Origin: Cryptomeria japonica
Taxonomy: Eukaryota; Streptophyta; Pinopsida; Cupressales; Cupressaceae
Assembly: GCF_030272615.1 (NCBI RefSeq)
Contig: NC_081414.1
Coordinates: forward strand, 815,898,396-815,962,395
Length of the DNA: 64,000 nt
Reading direction: 5' to 3'
Positions 23,831-36,889 of this stretch are shown here, piece by piece (the first letter of the stretch is position 1; each line of letters begins with the position of its first letter). The notes beneath the pieces were generated by a model. That model ran no database searches, was not told the DNA's origin, and saw nothing but the letters and a program-made list of their open reading frames with translations. The position numbers and the translations under genes were made by a program.

Positions 23831-25249
23831 ATGGAACATGACATTAATTACAAAGTTCCTATCTTTGATGGTACAAATTTTCCATACAAGAAGGAGAGAA
23901 TGGAGTCGAATTTGGAGACATTGCAGAATGTAATTTGGGAGATCATTCAGACTGGATATACTGAGTTGGAGGGTGGTGCTAAGACTCTAGCTGAGATAAA
24001 GTCAAAGAAAGATAATGCTAGGGATAGAGCTATAATAATGAGTTGCATAAGTGATTCAATGTTTGGAAGAGTAAAAGGTTTGAAGGAAGCTAAAGCTGTG
24101 TGGAACAAGATCATATGAAGGTGATGCAAAGACAAAGAAAGCTAGGTTGATGAATTTGAAGCAAAAGTATGAGTATTTGAGAATTATTGAAGATGAAGGA
24201 GTTGAAAATTATATCCAAAGAGTGACTAATCTTGTTGATGGCATTAGAGTTGCTGGAGGACATTTGAAGGAATGTGATGGTGTGCATAAGATCTTGTTGA
24301 CCTTGCATAAATCCTACGAGCCATAGAGATGTTCTATACAAAAAAGTAAAGATATAAACAAATATTCTACTGATCAACTTATTGGTACCTTAACAACCTA
24401 TCAGATTTCAGAAATGGAGGAAGAGAAAAGAGAGAAGCTCAACATTCAATGCTTCAAAGTTTGATGATCTGGAATGCAGCGAAGACCTAGATGAAGTTAA
24501 AGAAAATTTTGTGAGAAGATTGCAAAGAGTCACTGGATAATATAAAGGTAAGTTACCTCTGAAATATTTTTCTTGTGGTAGAATTGGACATTATGCTTCT
24601 AATTGCAAGTATAGAGAATATTATAACAAATCGAATGATAATGAGAAGGAGAAGGAGTTTAGAAGACAAAATTTCAATAGAAAAGAGAAGAAGAGTTTGT
24701 GCTCTATTGAAGAACATACATCTAATGATGATGAAGTTGATGATGACTCAAATGAATAATCTATTGTTTTAGCAATTGAGGATAAGGAGAGTTCTTTGGA
24801 GAAATCGAAAGATGAGAATATTGTTAAGATTGCATTGCATGCTAAGATATAACCAAATACATTGATTATAGAACCGAATAATTGGATTATAGACTTTGGA
24901 TGTTTGAATCATATGACTAGTGACAAAGACAGGTTTATTAATCTGAAGAAGTATGATGGAGGATCTGTGAAGTTTGCTAGAAAATATGGTGCAACTATTT
25001 GAGGTATTGGAAGCGTTTCAATTGATGGTAAGCATAAGACTGATGATATTTATTATGTTGAAGGATTGAGACATAGTTTATTAAGTGTTAGTCAGATGTG
25101 TAGAAAAGGGTGTGAAGTTTTATTTAGTAGTACCAGATTTGTGATTAGAAAGGAGAAGACTCACAAAAGAGTTTCTGAAGGAATTAGAATAGGTGGAAAT
25201 GTTTTCTACATTAAAGATAAAGAGGAGAATAAGTGTTGTCTAGCGTAGA
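23831..25249 (+). pseudogene. Copia gag, zinc knuckle and protease region
   Basis: The likely start at 23831 gives MEHDINYKVPIFDGTNFPYK, the usual opening of a copia gag. A frameshift lies near 24113, and stops follow. The zinc knuckle near 24560 reads YFSCGRIGHYASNC, in which Tyr replaces the first Cys. The protease site near 24885 reads WIIDFGCLNHMT, with Phe where the family has Ser in D-S-G. A stop (TGA) interrupts ATI-GIGSVSI. The segment ends with HSLLSVSQMCRKG and a GAG-pre-integrase-like tail at ENKCCLA. Confidence 0.9.
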
Positions 25250-25540
25250 AGATTGAGATTGTTCCTGTAGTTCCAAAGAACTCATTCCTATAGTTCCAGA
25301 GAACTCAAGTGATCCAAAAGAAAGAAAAGAGAAGAGAAGAAGAAGAAGAAGAATTCATGAAATTTCATGCTAAGTATGTTCAGAAACATCATTCAAAGAA
25401 GAAGAAGAAGAAGATTTCGTGAAATTTTCTGCTAAATATGTTCAGAAACATCATTCAAAGAATCAAATAATTAGAGATAAAGAAGAAGGTTTTCAGACAA
25501 GAAAGAAGCTCAAGATCAAGCTAATTACTAATTTCTATTA
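25250..25540 (+). other. Collapsed integrase region with GAA-rich and 67-bp repeats
   Basis: Integrase should follow the protease. Instead there is GAAGAA-rich sequence and two near-identical blocks of about 67 bp sharing TATGTTCAGAAACATCATTC. The HHCC and DDE parts of integrase are absent, so the element lost its core by deletion. Confidence 0.75.
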
Positions 25541-26092
25541 GTAATTGAGCCGAAGACTTATGATGAAGCAAGAAAAGATGAAATTTGGGTAAAGGCAATG
25601 GAAGAAGAACTAAATCAGATTCAGAAGAACAAGACTTGGGAGCTGGTACCTAGACTAGTGGACAAGAATGTAATTGAAACTTAGTGGCTATTTAGAAAGA
25701 AGTTGAATGAGAAAGGACAAGTGACAAGGAATGAATCAACAATGGTATGTAGATGATATTGTCAAGTCCAAGGTATAAACTTTGAATAAACTTTTTCTCT
25801 TGTAACAAGGATGGAAGATATAAACATGTTTCTTGCATTTTCTACTTTTGAGAACTTTAAGGTTTATCAGATGGATGTCAAATCAACATTTTTGAATAGA
25901 GATCTAGAACAAGAATTCTACATTGAGCAACTAGATTGATTTAGATTGATAGAAGATCCAGATATGATGTGCAGACTGAAGAAAACTTTGTATGGACTTA
26001 AACAAGCACCTGGAGCCTGGTATGCAAGATTGGATAGGTATTTACTTCAACAAAAATTTAGGAAAGGTACAACAAATAGTAATCTTTATGTT

Positions 26093-27096
26093 TAAAAGCA
26101 CAATGTTGTGTCACACTTTTATAAAGGAAGTGGCCAACACAACTAAAATTGTTTAACTACGACCACATAAAAGTGACATTTCTAAATTGAATTTCAAAAT
26201 GATGTAAACTGATCAAATATAAAAATATTAATGAAATTTAGGTCTATTTTTTTTTTATATATTCAAAGACATATTTTTTATTGTTGAAAATCAAGGGTTC
26301 TAGTTGGCATCACCAAACAAAATGCAAACAAACTTATTTTTTGTTGATTTTAATTTTTCAAATAGAGGACATATATATGCAGTGTTAAATAAAAATAAAA
26401 ATTTATGTATATTTTTTTTGTAATAATATTTTAAAGTTCAACATAGCTGAATTTGGTAGTTTTCATTTGGCGTCACCTTTTGTTTACTAAATTTATGATT
26501 ATAAAAAAAAATTATACCATTTTGGAGAAGATTCTCTCATCTAGTGAAAAATATATTTTTAAATTTTTTTTAATATATATTTTTTAATTTCTAATCATCT
26601 TCTTGTTGAACTTAAAAAACCTACTCGCAATATTTAATTAATAAAAAATATGAAAATTAATCAAAATACTAAAAAAATTGTCTAGATTCGTGACTTTGAG
26701 ATCTACAAAAGGGTATTTTTTAATTTTTGTAAAAAAATATTCTTCCAGAAGAAAAATTGAGCAGAAGTGAAAAGTTTTAGAAATATAGAAAAAATAGGTG
26801 ATTTGGGTGCCACATCACCTGGCACATAGGGGATTTTGGTCGAACTCAGTCCGGTCAGAGTCAGTCCAACTGAACTATTTTGAATTTTTTTGAAAAATTC
26901 TAAGCTCAATAACTCACAAAAAGAACCTAAATGGTGCCAGGAGTTTGGCTGAACTAAATTCGATCAAACTATAGGCGCCATGCCAATGACATGGGGTACC
27001 ACGTGGCAGGGTGGTAGTTCGACCAGACTCAGTTTGGCTGGACTACCCCCAGTTAGCCCCAAGTGCAACAAAACTTCATGTTTTTGCCCTTATCTC
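26093..27096. mobile_element. Insertion of unknown type in copia reverse transcriptase
   Basis: The copia frame breaks after SNLYV and resumes at AAGATTGATGG. The 1004 bp between is unrelated, AT-rich in its first two thirds. Its last part repeats phrases such as TCAGTCCGGTCAGAGTCAG, GACTCAGTTTGGCTGGACTA and CCACGTGGCAGG. I found no coding sequence, no clear terminal inverted repeats and no convincing target-site duplication, so the class stays open. Confidence 0.6.
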
Positions 27097-27138
27097 AAGA
27101 TTGATGGAGATAAGTTCTTGATTGTTATAATTTATGTT

Positions 27139-27988
27139 TTTGATAAAGATAAACGGGTTTTACATGGACCGAAACTAAAATTTTTACAAAAGCCGACCAT
27201 CAACTAAATAGTCAAAGACCAACAACAAAACATGGGAGCACCCCAAAATAGTCACGAAAGCAAAAGATTCTCAAACAACAAGACAAAACAAAACAAAAAC
27301 ACTCAATTAAGAGAGTGCACAAGCTCCTTGTTCTTCTATATGGAAATCTTGTTGATTTCCTCCAGTTCCTCCACAATGAATCTGGAGGTACCCTTATTGT
27401 TGCTCCTGCTTCTGGTTCTGGAACTATGGCCAGTGGTTTTGTTGTCTCTAGCCGCCATGTCTTCACCTCCAAGATATTTCTCAGGATCACTATGAAAGGA
27501 TTTGTATTCCGCAACCATGGCATTGATCTTTTCGAGGCCCTCTATACTATTGTTCATGACTTCTTTTCTTATGTCAACCAGGTTCTTGAGGTTTTTCTTT
27601 ATCTTCACCATAGACTGTTCCACCTTTTCAATTCTTTGTTCGTGGTTGCATTTCATCACCTCGACATCCTGGGAGAGCTTCCGGGTCATAATCATGAGTT
27701 TCTCAGATTTGCTGGGCTCAGGGGAGGTAGTGAAGATATCAATAATCTCCTTAACCCCCACTTTGAGGGTATTAATTTCTCTCTCCACCCACTTCCAGCA
27801 GCTCTCCTAGCTTCTAGTAGCTTCCACCACTAGGTTCATCAAATTACTAGTCCTCTGTATCCCACTGTTCTCTTCTTTAGCTATGGTCCTCTGCTTTTAC
27901 TTCAGGATGTTGATTGGAATGTCCAATTTAATTTCCTGATCCGAATTCTTCAAACCATAGTCCTTAGCTGCAAGCTTCTTCTTTTTAG
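27139..27988 (-). mobile_element. Non-LTR retroposon (850 bp), minus orientation
   Basis: AATTTATGTT occurs at 27129-27138 and 27989-27998, a perfect 10-bp target-site duplication. Minus-strand reading gives a decayed charged, coiled-coil-like protein. It includes REINTLKVGVKEIIDIF, MVKIKKNLKNLVDIRKEVMN, RTRSRSNNKG and FIVEELEEINKISI. The 3' end is AACCCGTTTATCTTTATCAAA. A shorter relative lies at 52402-52710. The protein family is unknown to me; the end type fits 5'-truncated LINE-like retroposition. Confidence 0.8.
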
Positions 27989-29183
27989 AATTTATGTTGC
28001 TGAAATTGTTTTTGGAGAAAATGATGATCTATGTAAAGAATTTTTTAAAGAGATGTAGAATGAATTTGAGATGTCAATGATTATTGAGTTGTCTTTTTTT
28101 CTTGGGTTGAAAGTTAGTCAATCAGAAGATGGAATCATTATTTCTCATAGCAAGTATGTGAAGAAAATGTTGAAGAAGTTTGGTTTTGATGATTGCAAAC
28201 CAATTACCACTCCTTTAATTGTTGGGTGCAAGTTGAGAAAAGATAATGAGTCTCTAGAAGTTGAACAAAAGAAGTATAGGTCGATGATAGGAGGATTGTT
28301 ATATTTGACTGCGTCTAGACCAGATATCATGCAAGTTGTTTGTCTGGTAGCAAGATTTCAAGCAAATGTGAAGGTGACACATGAGCAAGAAGGGAAAATA
28401 ATTTTCAGATACTTTAAAGGAACAATGGCCTTTGGACTTTGGTATAAGAAAGGTGGATATTTCATGTTGGAAGCCTAGATTGATGCAAATTGGGTCAGAA
28501 GTATTGATGACTGGAAGAGTACTAGTGGTGGTACATTCTTTTTAGGAGACAAATTAGCTTCCTGGTTTAGTAAGAAACAAGATTCAATTTTCTTATCTAT
28601 TGTCGAAGCAAAGTATATTGCAGCGACATCTTGTTGTACTTAGTGATATGGGTGAGATAGACTCTTAAGGATATCGAGGTAGCATATGATGAAGAAATTC
28701 CTATTTTGTGTGACAATACAAGTGCAATAAACATTTTGAATAATCCTATTATGCATTCAAGAACAAAGCAAATTTCAATCACATATCATTATTTAAGGGA
28801 GAAATTGGCTAAGAAGGAAGTTTGGTGCATTATGGGGATGCATCTTTCCTGAAGGAGCTTTCATGCCTATTTATTTTCTTGGATCAATGTTGTGACTACT
28901 CTCTAGGGGAGCAGTGGTGTGCAGTGGTATGCAATGTAGTTGTGAACTTTGTCCTTGATGAAAGAAGGGGAGAGATTGATTTGTTGGATGGGAGAGATTG
29001 AATTCTTGATTCAAAGAGATTGAGTTGTTGATTGGGAGATATTGAGTTTTTAGTTCGGGAGAGATATAGCAATATGTTATCCAACAGAGAGAGATATTGA
29101 GCAATATTCTTCTTCTTTAAGTTTTGCCTAAAGAGTACGTTTTATCAAATGCTTATCAAGTATTATCATTTTTTTTCATAAAT

Positions 29184-29198
29184 GAAAAAGGTGGAGAT
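29184..29198 (+). other. Copia polypurine tract
   Basis: GAAAAAGGTGGAGAT lies directly before the 3' LTR, where the second-strand primer of an LTR element belongs. Confidence 0.85.
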
Positions 29199-30438
29199 TG
29201 TTTGAAATATGAGTTGATGTGTTGCTATGATTGTCATTGATGTCAAACTTGTTGTTCTGGTTTGGTCCAGAATGTTTGTGGTGCAAAGTTATCTTGTTGT
29301 GTTGTTGGTCCAGTTGTTGTGTTGGTTGTTCTGGAAGTGCTTGGTTTCAGAATCTGTTGTTGGTGTTGAATATTAAATTGTTATATTAATTGGATATAAT
29401 TTTGGTATCATGGATATGTTGATTCTGAGGTTTGGAAACATCTTTATGTTCTTCGAGCGTTGTATTGTTCATTGCTAGTTGTGAGATTCTATGCTTGACC
29501 TATCCTTAAGTCCAAATATGCTTTGTGGAAGCATGTTTGATGTTTTATAGGTCTCACTATAATATGTGGAGATTTGGATTTGAGTTATTTGATTTAGAGA
29601 GTATGTTTTGATTTGTAATCACTTATATGGTTGCATGTAGAATGTGGATATGTTGTTGGTTAGGTTTTGGTGATTGCAAATCAGTGAATAATGTTTTGGA
29701 AGATGTGTTTTGGTCCTCTCTTTCTCTTGGAGTGGATCAGTGTGTGTGTTTTTGGTTTGGAAAGTATATTTTGTTTTAGGACAACTTGTTTTAAGCTTTG
29801 ATGATCTATCTTGTATATAAGGAATTTTGAGTGTTTGAGTTAGTGGCAATCGAAATTAGAGAGAGAGAGTGTGTAGATGATGTGGTGACGTACAAAGATT
29901 AGAGGAAGTGTGAGCAACAAAGAAGAGTTGTGTTTGGATGATATGCAAGATGTGTTGTGATTGTGATAGAGAGTTGAGATAAAGTGTTGGAAATTGAGAG
30001 AAGAGTTGTGTGTTAATGTTGGTCACTTGATGTGGAGTTTAAGTTTAGCTTCATGATTAGGAGATCCTTCTTTTCAAATTATTTTTTTCTATCTTACCCT
30101 AAGTGCAGTTAGCTTGAGGTTTTGCAAGTCCTCTTTGTATCTTTCCTTAAGTGCAGTTAGCTTTAGGTTTTGCAAGTCCTCTTTGTATCTTATCTCATGA
30201 GTAGTTAGCCGTGGTGTACAAGTCTGGAGCAGTGATCTCTATCTTTGTAATCATTTTATATATAGTGTATTATCTTGTGGGTTGACTCCCACCATGGTTT
30301 TTCCTTGTTTGGGTTTTCCACATATAAATATTGGTGTTCTTGTGTTCAATATGTGTTGTTCATTAATTATTTATGTGCTACTATAATTGTTGTATGGATT
30401 GATTCAACCCCCTTCTCAGTCCTACCTTGGGTTCAACA
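29199..30438 (+). repeat. Copia 3' LTR (1240 bp)
   Basis: It starts TGTTTGAAATATGAG, ends GGGTTCAACA, and is followed by the AAATC target duplication. It contains a TATA-like GTATATAAGG near 29814 that the 5' LTR has lost, so the surviving promoter is in this copy. Confidence 0.95.
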
Positions 30439-30443
30439 AAATC

Positions 30444-33400
30444 TACATAACTTCGTCTACCCATTTAATGCATGTCTATTGTCTCTTTTGATGCATATCT
30501 GTCGTCCCTTTTTATGAATTTCTACTGCATAAATGTTCCTTGTTTACTGATAAAGATTCATGTAGACACCTCTATAGATTAACCTCTCAAACTCTATCTT
30601 TGCAATACTTCATGTAGCCTTTCACTTTGTTTCTTTGCAAACTAAAATTAGAACGCCTATGAATTTTCTAAGGCATATCAAACCTATACTATTTCCAACA
30701 TAGATACATCCCTAAAACTAACTGTGGATCTCACAACAACAATTGTCTTTTTTTCATTAAATACTCTCTAGCCAAACAACCCAACCAATATATTTGATTC
30801 TTGATCGCAACATATCTTATCTTAGTTGAGAAAACTAGAAATATTTTTATCATTTCTCTATAATGATTAACCTAACAAATCATAGATTTTAAACCTAGAT
30901 ATATTTGGAACATAACTCTACACAATAATAATGCCTACATAGTTCTTTAGCACTATTCTTCGACCAACATGTCAAGAGTGAAGATGTATTTGCAAACACT
31001 ACTCACATGTCTCCATTATAAGAGTGATATCAATCTCATTCCCATATAGGAATCCTAGGCTATTACAAGTTTTCACATAAATTAGATATTCTATTATAGT
31101 CTTCTCAATCATGCTTGCAACGAGGTTCATTGTTTTTCATCTTTATCAAGGCTAAACCTATCATTGTAAATAAACCCTGTATTGTGGCATGTTCCAACAC
31201 AATGTTGATTGAAGTGCAAGGGGAGTTCATTCATCACTTTTATCATGCCAAAATTCAACAATTCACCATATATCACTCGAGACTACATTGCATCTACCCT
31301 AGAAAAATGATGGATGCTATGATTTCCTTGGTAGTTTCAATGGACATTATACATATCCATTTACTATTCTAACAAGCATTAAGACTTTCCAAAGAATATC
31401 TTTTATCTTCTTAAGATTTTTCTAATTCTTAAGAATTTAAAACAAGGTTTAACAACCTCTGAACCTAAAACAGAAAAATGCCCCTTCATAATTATTTTTT
31501 AAAAACCTTCAACAATAAAAAACATACTTATAGTCAAAATATTAGCAAACATCAAAGATCTGCAATGTAGGTATGAACCTCTGAAACTTCTCTAGCCATC
31601 CTATAATGTGTCATACACCTTCTCTCCTATGCAACTTGCTTCTCCATTTGTATAGACCCTTTTGATGCAATGATTCCTCCTTAATATACAACATAGGCTT
31701 GAACAAGACCACCATTTATAAGTCTCACACCATGTTTGAAGGATGCCTTCAATGCAATCCGATAGAAAGCTCTAATTTTCTATTGTAACCTGAGGAGAGT
31801 TTTCTAAAGAAGAAAAAAAAGAAAATTTTGCCTTCCCCCTCTTTAGTACCTAAGTTACACTAAAAATTTCTATAAAAGAAGACATACAAGAAAGAAAATT
31901 ATACCTTAAATCTTTTAGAAGGAAAATTATGGTAAAAATGACAATAATTTTACCAACAATGGAGAATAAGAATGGATAGCAGAAAGTCAAGCTTTAAGTA
32001 TTTCATGAGGCATTGGAGTGCGTTAGAATGCCATCATGAAAGTGTCATAAGATGGTAAAATCATAATTAAACACTCAAATTGAAAAGTGATAGGCCTTAT
32101 GATAGTCATAAAGTAGCAAAGAGGCAAGGTACAATCATGAATTTGTAGGTCAAAGGTGACCATAGGAATGACAATTCATAGTGCATGTATAGAAAGGCTA
32201 ATATGGATATCTAGGTCCATTGCAGTCAAGATCATGGGAGAATCAAATGGTGGGGTATTCCAATGGTGTATGGACATTCTAATGATAGAAAGATTTGATT
32301 CACAATATTTGAAGAAAATGTATGAAGTATGGAATCCAATCATAAGGGGTAAAAGTATATATAAATCTTATGGATTGTGTGTGGTTGAGGACACTTGAAA
32401 TTTTCATGTAATGAAATTCCATAGGATAGTTTCCAAGTATAAAAGGAATACAGTAAAATCATATGGAGTCAATGAAATTTAAAAATGTCATGACTCTTTT
32501 CAAGTATGACAATCAAGTAGCATACATTTGACTAATGATAAAATTTAGTGGACAACAAGTTGAAGAGAAACCCCTCCATACCTTTAATCAAAATTCATCA
32601 CACTAAAAGACAAAGGAGGGTAGGAAAAAAATTGCATGCAAGCAAGCCTTATGCCTTTGTTGCATACATAGTCCTTATAACCAAAACATAATTTATAATG
32701 GTAGACAATAATGTTAACATTGACAACCTCATGCAAGATGACAACTAAGAAATATGAATGGCTATGTTGAAAACCAAGATAATCATGAGGAAGCTAAGTG
32801 AGATACAAAGATCCACTATCTAGATAGAAGAGATCTTGTTGCAATTAGAAAGATGCCAAATAAAGTTGATATGAAGAAAGCAATGATGACCAAAATATAG
32901 TTAGTAATATTCAAGATTAGCGTTAGTAGTAGTCAACAATGGATTAATTATGAGTGAAGACACCTCATGTTTATGAGAAGAATATGAACTGTAGATGAGA
33001 AAGCATATAGATAAAAATTCACAAGAACAAGTTATGAATATAGTCATTAAAGATACAATGCAAGGCATCTATAAGGTTCCTTTTTTGTTCAAAGGGTCAA
33101 ATTTACAAGAATGCATGGATTGAGCTTTTTAATGAGAAAATACATTTTCAAGTGAGATTAAAAGTAATGAAATCAATCAATGATAGTCCATACTGATGCA
33201 ATGAAGAAGATAGGAGACAAGTTTTAAACAATGCATGCATGGGGATTGTGGTACCAAAGTGAAAATGTTCAAATGGATGACAATGCATCATGTTAATGTA
33301 GTAGTCATGTGGGAAAATATCATCCTATTTGACATCCATGCCATCATAGGGCATTTGAACTTTCTCAAGGCATTAACACATGCCCTAAAAGTGTGCAACT

Positions 33401-34689
33401 AAGGGTCACAACAATTAAGGAGAAGTAAAAGGCATTTGTTGAACACTGGAGAGAATCAACGAAAGTTTGTGATTGGTCTAAAATATTCAAATTATTATGG
33501 GAGATAATTTAGACCTAGTTTCATTATAATTGAAGGAATCTAGGAGCTAATCAGAGGGAATCATCAGTGAAAGGGTCAAGGTGGGAGACTTTTCTTCATG
33601 TAACCACCAATATGGAGTACTTTAAGGGTCTCAAAAGTGGGGACTCATCATCTAGATGCTCAAGGAAGCTTTGACCAAGGAAAGTAATTTAACACTTGTA
33701 AAATTCTCCTACACACATGTTCCTATTTATTAGCAAAGTGTTGCATAGCATAAAAAAAAGCCAAGTAGGCTTCTTTTTAATTTAGTTCTCATTTTATAGA
33801 CTAAGATTGTAATCTCTAAACTAGCTATTTTTGTTCATATAGTGACAAAGAGACTCAATTGTTAGACTTGCATGACTATTTGTAACACCTCTTGATCAAT
33901 GAAATTAAATTTTTTACCTTCTTAGAGATAAATTTCATTGTTCAAGTGTATACAAGATGGTTGATGTGATCTCGTGGTGATGCATTTAATATTTTATTTA
34001 TATCCCATCTCCATTGCCTTTATGTATAAAGATGTCTATTTTGCATATTATGACTTGTTTAAACCAACTAGGGATATATTTTAAGTTGTGGTAACTTTTC
34101 CAACCCCTTTTGAACGTTGCCCTTAGTACATTGAACCCAATTATTAAACACTTTTGTAGAGACATCTAAAATTTTAAGTTATTTATGTTATGTTTTGAGT
34201 TTTTTGTCATATTGTGTGTCTAAAACAACAATATAGGTCCTAAAACCATTTTTTTGCATCACCTCTTAGTTTTAGGTTTCATTTCAAGCAATTATTTCTA
34301 TCTTTTTTTCCAATATGCAATAGTATCACAAGCTAGATTACGTGAGATCCAAGGGAACCAACCCTCTCTAGAGGTTAATTTCAACTGTAGGCTAGGTACA
34401 ACTTGAAAATGGTCGCATGTTTTGAACTAGGTTGCTAAGTTGATAGCTAGTAAGGGACAGAACTTTAGTGATAACAATTCTATTAGTTGTTCTATGTTTA
34501 AGGGTATTCTAGTGAAATTATCATGTTGTGTTTGCAATCTTTTAGCATAATGATCTTCATTTCTACCTCCAATAAAATTTCTCAGTAACCACTAGGTTAT
34601 GATATTTATAATATAGCAAGGATATATTTCGTTTTCAAATATTTTGATTCCTTCACTTAGATTGTATTTATTTTTAAATAGCCTCTAAG
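30444..34689. other. Old repeat-like sequence, no gene recognised
   Basis: There is no intact coding segment. A degenerate LTR-like stretch near 33.6-34.3 kb ends before AGTATCACAAGC (34323), which resembles a decayed TGGTATCAGAGC primer site. I give this low weight. Short ORFs near 31115 and 32156 show no family signature. 34690-34870 resembles 38465-38645. Confidence 0.35.
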
Positions 34690-34870
34690 TTTGAAGCAAC
34701 CTCATTCTTGGAGGAGAAAATTTAACAAAGTTTATTCCATCTATTGATGTTGTGCTTGACATTTTTTAGATTTTGCATGCATCTCAACATAGCTAAACCA
34801 TCCACCTCAATATCCTACCATTCACTCTTTCTTTCCTTTATCTTAAGGTCCATTGTCCACAGTTTTTCAA
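34690..34870. repeat. Dispersed repeat, copy 1 (copy 2 at 38465-38645)
   Basis: Both copies share an AACCTCA-TT-TTGGAGGAGAAAATTT-like start, a TTTGCATG-ATCT core and ATCCACCTCAA-ATCC-ACCATTCAC. They flank the first segmental duplication copy on each side in direct orientation. Confidence 0.6.
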
Positions 34871-36237
34871 ATATCAATGGATGCCTCTTTCTTCTTTCTC
34901 CATTATCTATATGAATAACAAGAGGGGAATGATAAGAGCCTATTTTAGACATTGAAATGTTAAAATATATTAATACCTGCAAAACTATTAAAAATCATAG
35001 ATAAGCATATACTACTTTTTCAAAGTGAAAACAAAACTAAAGAACAATTAAAATAATAAATGATAGCTTTCAAAAGTAAAATGAAAAATTACATACAAAA
35101 CTAAAATCTCTTAATTAAAAATATACAATCAATACAACAAATCTATAATAAAATAAAGTAATTTTTAATAAATAAAATAATTTAAATTCTATACCAATTT
35201 TAGTTTTGTCGATAATTTTTTCATGAATAATTTTTGAAATAAAAACATATGATCAAAATATCCTTCAATGTCCACTTTATGTGAAAAGAAAACACATAGT
35301 TTTTTTGGAGTTAATGTTTTTATTGCCCAATGTAAAGAAACAAAACCAGAAATAAACTTATTTAGTGAGTGTACCTGCCTCTCATAACACTATTCCTCTA
35401 AATTAAAAGTGAATGTTCCAACAGATTTGAACAGTATTCAGATCTCAAAATGCCTTTTAATATATATTTATAATAATTAAAAATCGAATACATAATAATC
35501 AAATTTAAATTAATATTCTTTTTTTTTTTTTATCAAATTCATCAGTTTCAACATACATTCATAATTTTTTCTCAAAATAAATTCGACAAAGTGAAGAAAC
35601 AAATGCAACAACAGTAACTCCACCTGAAAACGAACACTAAATCAAAATTTTACGGTTACATAAATAGAAATAACACACATCTATTTACACATAATAGGTG
35701 TTTTCACCTTTTAAAAAAATTAATTGTTCTTTTTCAGAATTTTATATAAATACAAATTTTCATTGTGAAAAATATTTATTAGATTTATTTTTGATAAGCA
35801 AAAAATTTAATTATTAAATAATTTTGAATATCTTAATAATATTATATTATCTATGCTATATTAAATATATGATATATAAAGTATTAAATACACTCCAACA
35901 AATGAAAAATAGATATGTGATATGTATCTAAATAAATATTATATATTATAAATGCATATAATATTGTATTATATATTTATAATTATTGTCATATTCTTCA
36001 TATGATATTTAATATTTAGCTACATATACAAATACATAGATACATGAAATATATAGAAATGCAAATCATATTCATATAAAATAAAAGATATGCATTAATG
36101 TTAAGTTTATATATACATTGATATACTATTAATATCTATATTTAAATTGTATAATATTAATATTTATATTTAAATTGTATAATATATTTCTTGAGGCAGT
36201 TATGAATAAGGACTATCATAGAATTATAATGTCAAAC

Positions 36238-36816
36238 ATTGTAGAATTATGATAATATAATTTTTTTTTATGTCTTATATAAAATAACATATCATTATCA
36301 ATTATTAAAAGTGACATATATCAAAATTTTAAAAATTTCTAATATGTCAACAATAATATTATATAGTTATAAGTTAAGAGTAATAGTAATAATCCAAGAT
36401 AGTATTCATATAATTTTAATATTTTACCTATTTTATTAATTATTAAAAAATTATTAAGATTTTCAAATAGCCTACAATATCTTTTTCATATTTAATTTAA
36501 TCAATAATTTAAAATTTCCCTAAATATTATATTTCATTGTAGAATTATGATAATATAATTTATCTTTTTGATGCCTTATTTAAAATAAAATATCATTATC
36601 AATTATTAAAAGTGACATATATCAAAATTTTAAAAATTTCTAGTATGTCAACAATAATATTATATAGTTATAAGTTAAGAGTAATAGTAATAATGCAAGA
36701 TAGTATTCATATAATTTTAATATTCTACCTATTTTATTAATTATTAAAAAATTATTAAGATTTTCAAATAGTCTACAATATCTTTTTCATATTTAATTTA
36801 ATCAATAATTTAAAAG

Positions 36817-36830
<14 letters not shown>
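36238..36830. repeat. 298-bp tandem duplication
   Basis: ATTGTAGAATTATGATAATA starts at 36238 and again at 36536, and the following ~290 bp repeats almost exactly. Segmental copy 3 has one unit only (about 55.68-55.98 kb), so the duplication happened after the copies separated. Confidence 0.92.

Positions 36831-36870
<40 letters not shown>
36825..36870. repeat. (AT)n microsatellite
   Basis: A pure TA run at the end of the tandem duplication. Confidence 0.95.
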
Positions 36871-36875
<5 letters not shown>

Positions 36876-36889
36876 CAATTATGTTAATC

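Larger units (their letters stand above)
25541..28640 (+). pseudogene. Copia reverse transcriptase and RNase H, split by two insertions
   Basis: Reverse transcriptase shows EARKDEIWVKAMEEELNQI, YQMDVKSTFLN (motif A) and KTLYGLKQAPGAWYARLD. It breaks after SNLYV at 26092, resumes as KIDGDKFLIVIIYV at 27097-27138, and resumes again at 27999 with AEIVFGENDDLC. The catalytic YVDD thus reads YVAE, with both aspartates lost. Then follow LSFFLGLKVSQ, YRSMIGGLLYLTASRPDI and RNase H (DANW, DWKSTSGGTFFLG, VEAKYIAATSCC). There are stops after MLEA and elsewhere. Confidence 0.92.
22625..30438 (+). mobile_element. Ty1/copia LTR retrotransposon, complete ends, inactive
   Basis: The element begins TGTTAAAATATGAG and ends GGGTTCAACA. 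AAATC occurs at 22620-22624 and 30439-30443, giving a perfect 5-bp target-site duplication. Two LTRs, PBS, gag, protease, reverse transcriptase, RNase H and PPT are in copia order, but integrase is missing. Every coding domain is damaged. Two later insertions (26093-27096 and 27139-27988) lie inside reverse transcriptase. Confidence 0.95.

Noticed and set aside
27315-27833. 172-codon plus-strand ORF
   Set aside because: Antisense shadow of the retroposon protein, which has target duplications and a 3' end in the opposite orientation.
31115-32398. Two 80-85 codon ORFs as genes
   Set aside because: No motif, start context or second copy; they sit in old repeat-like DNA.
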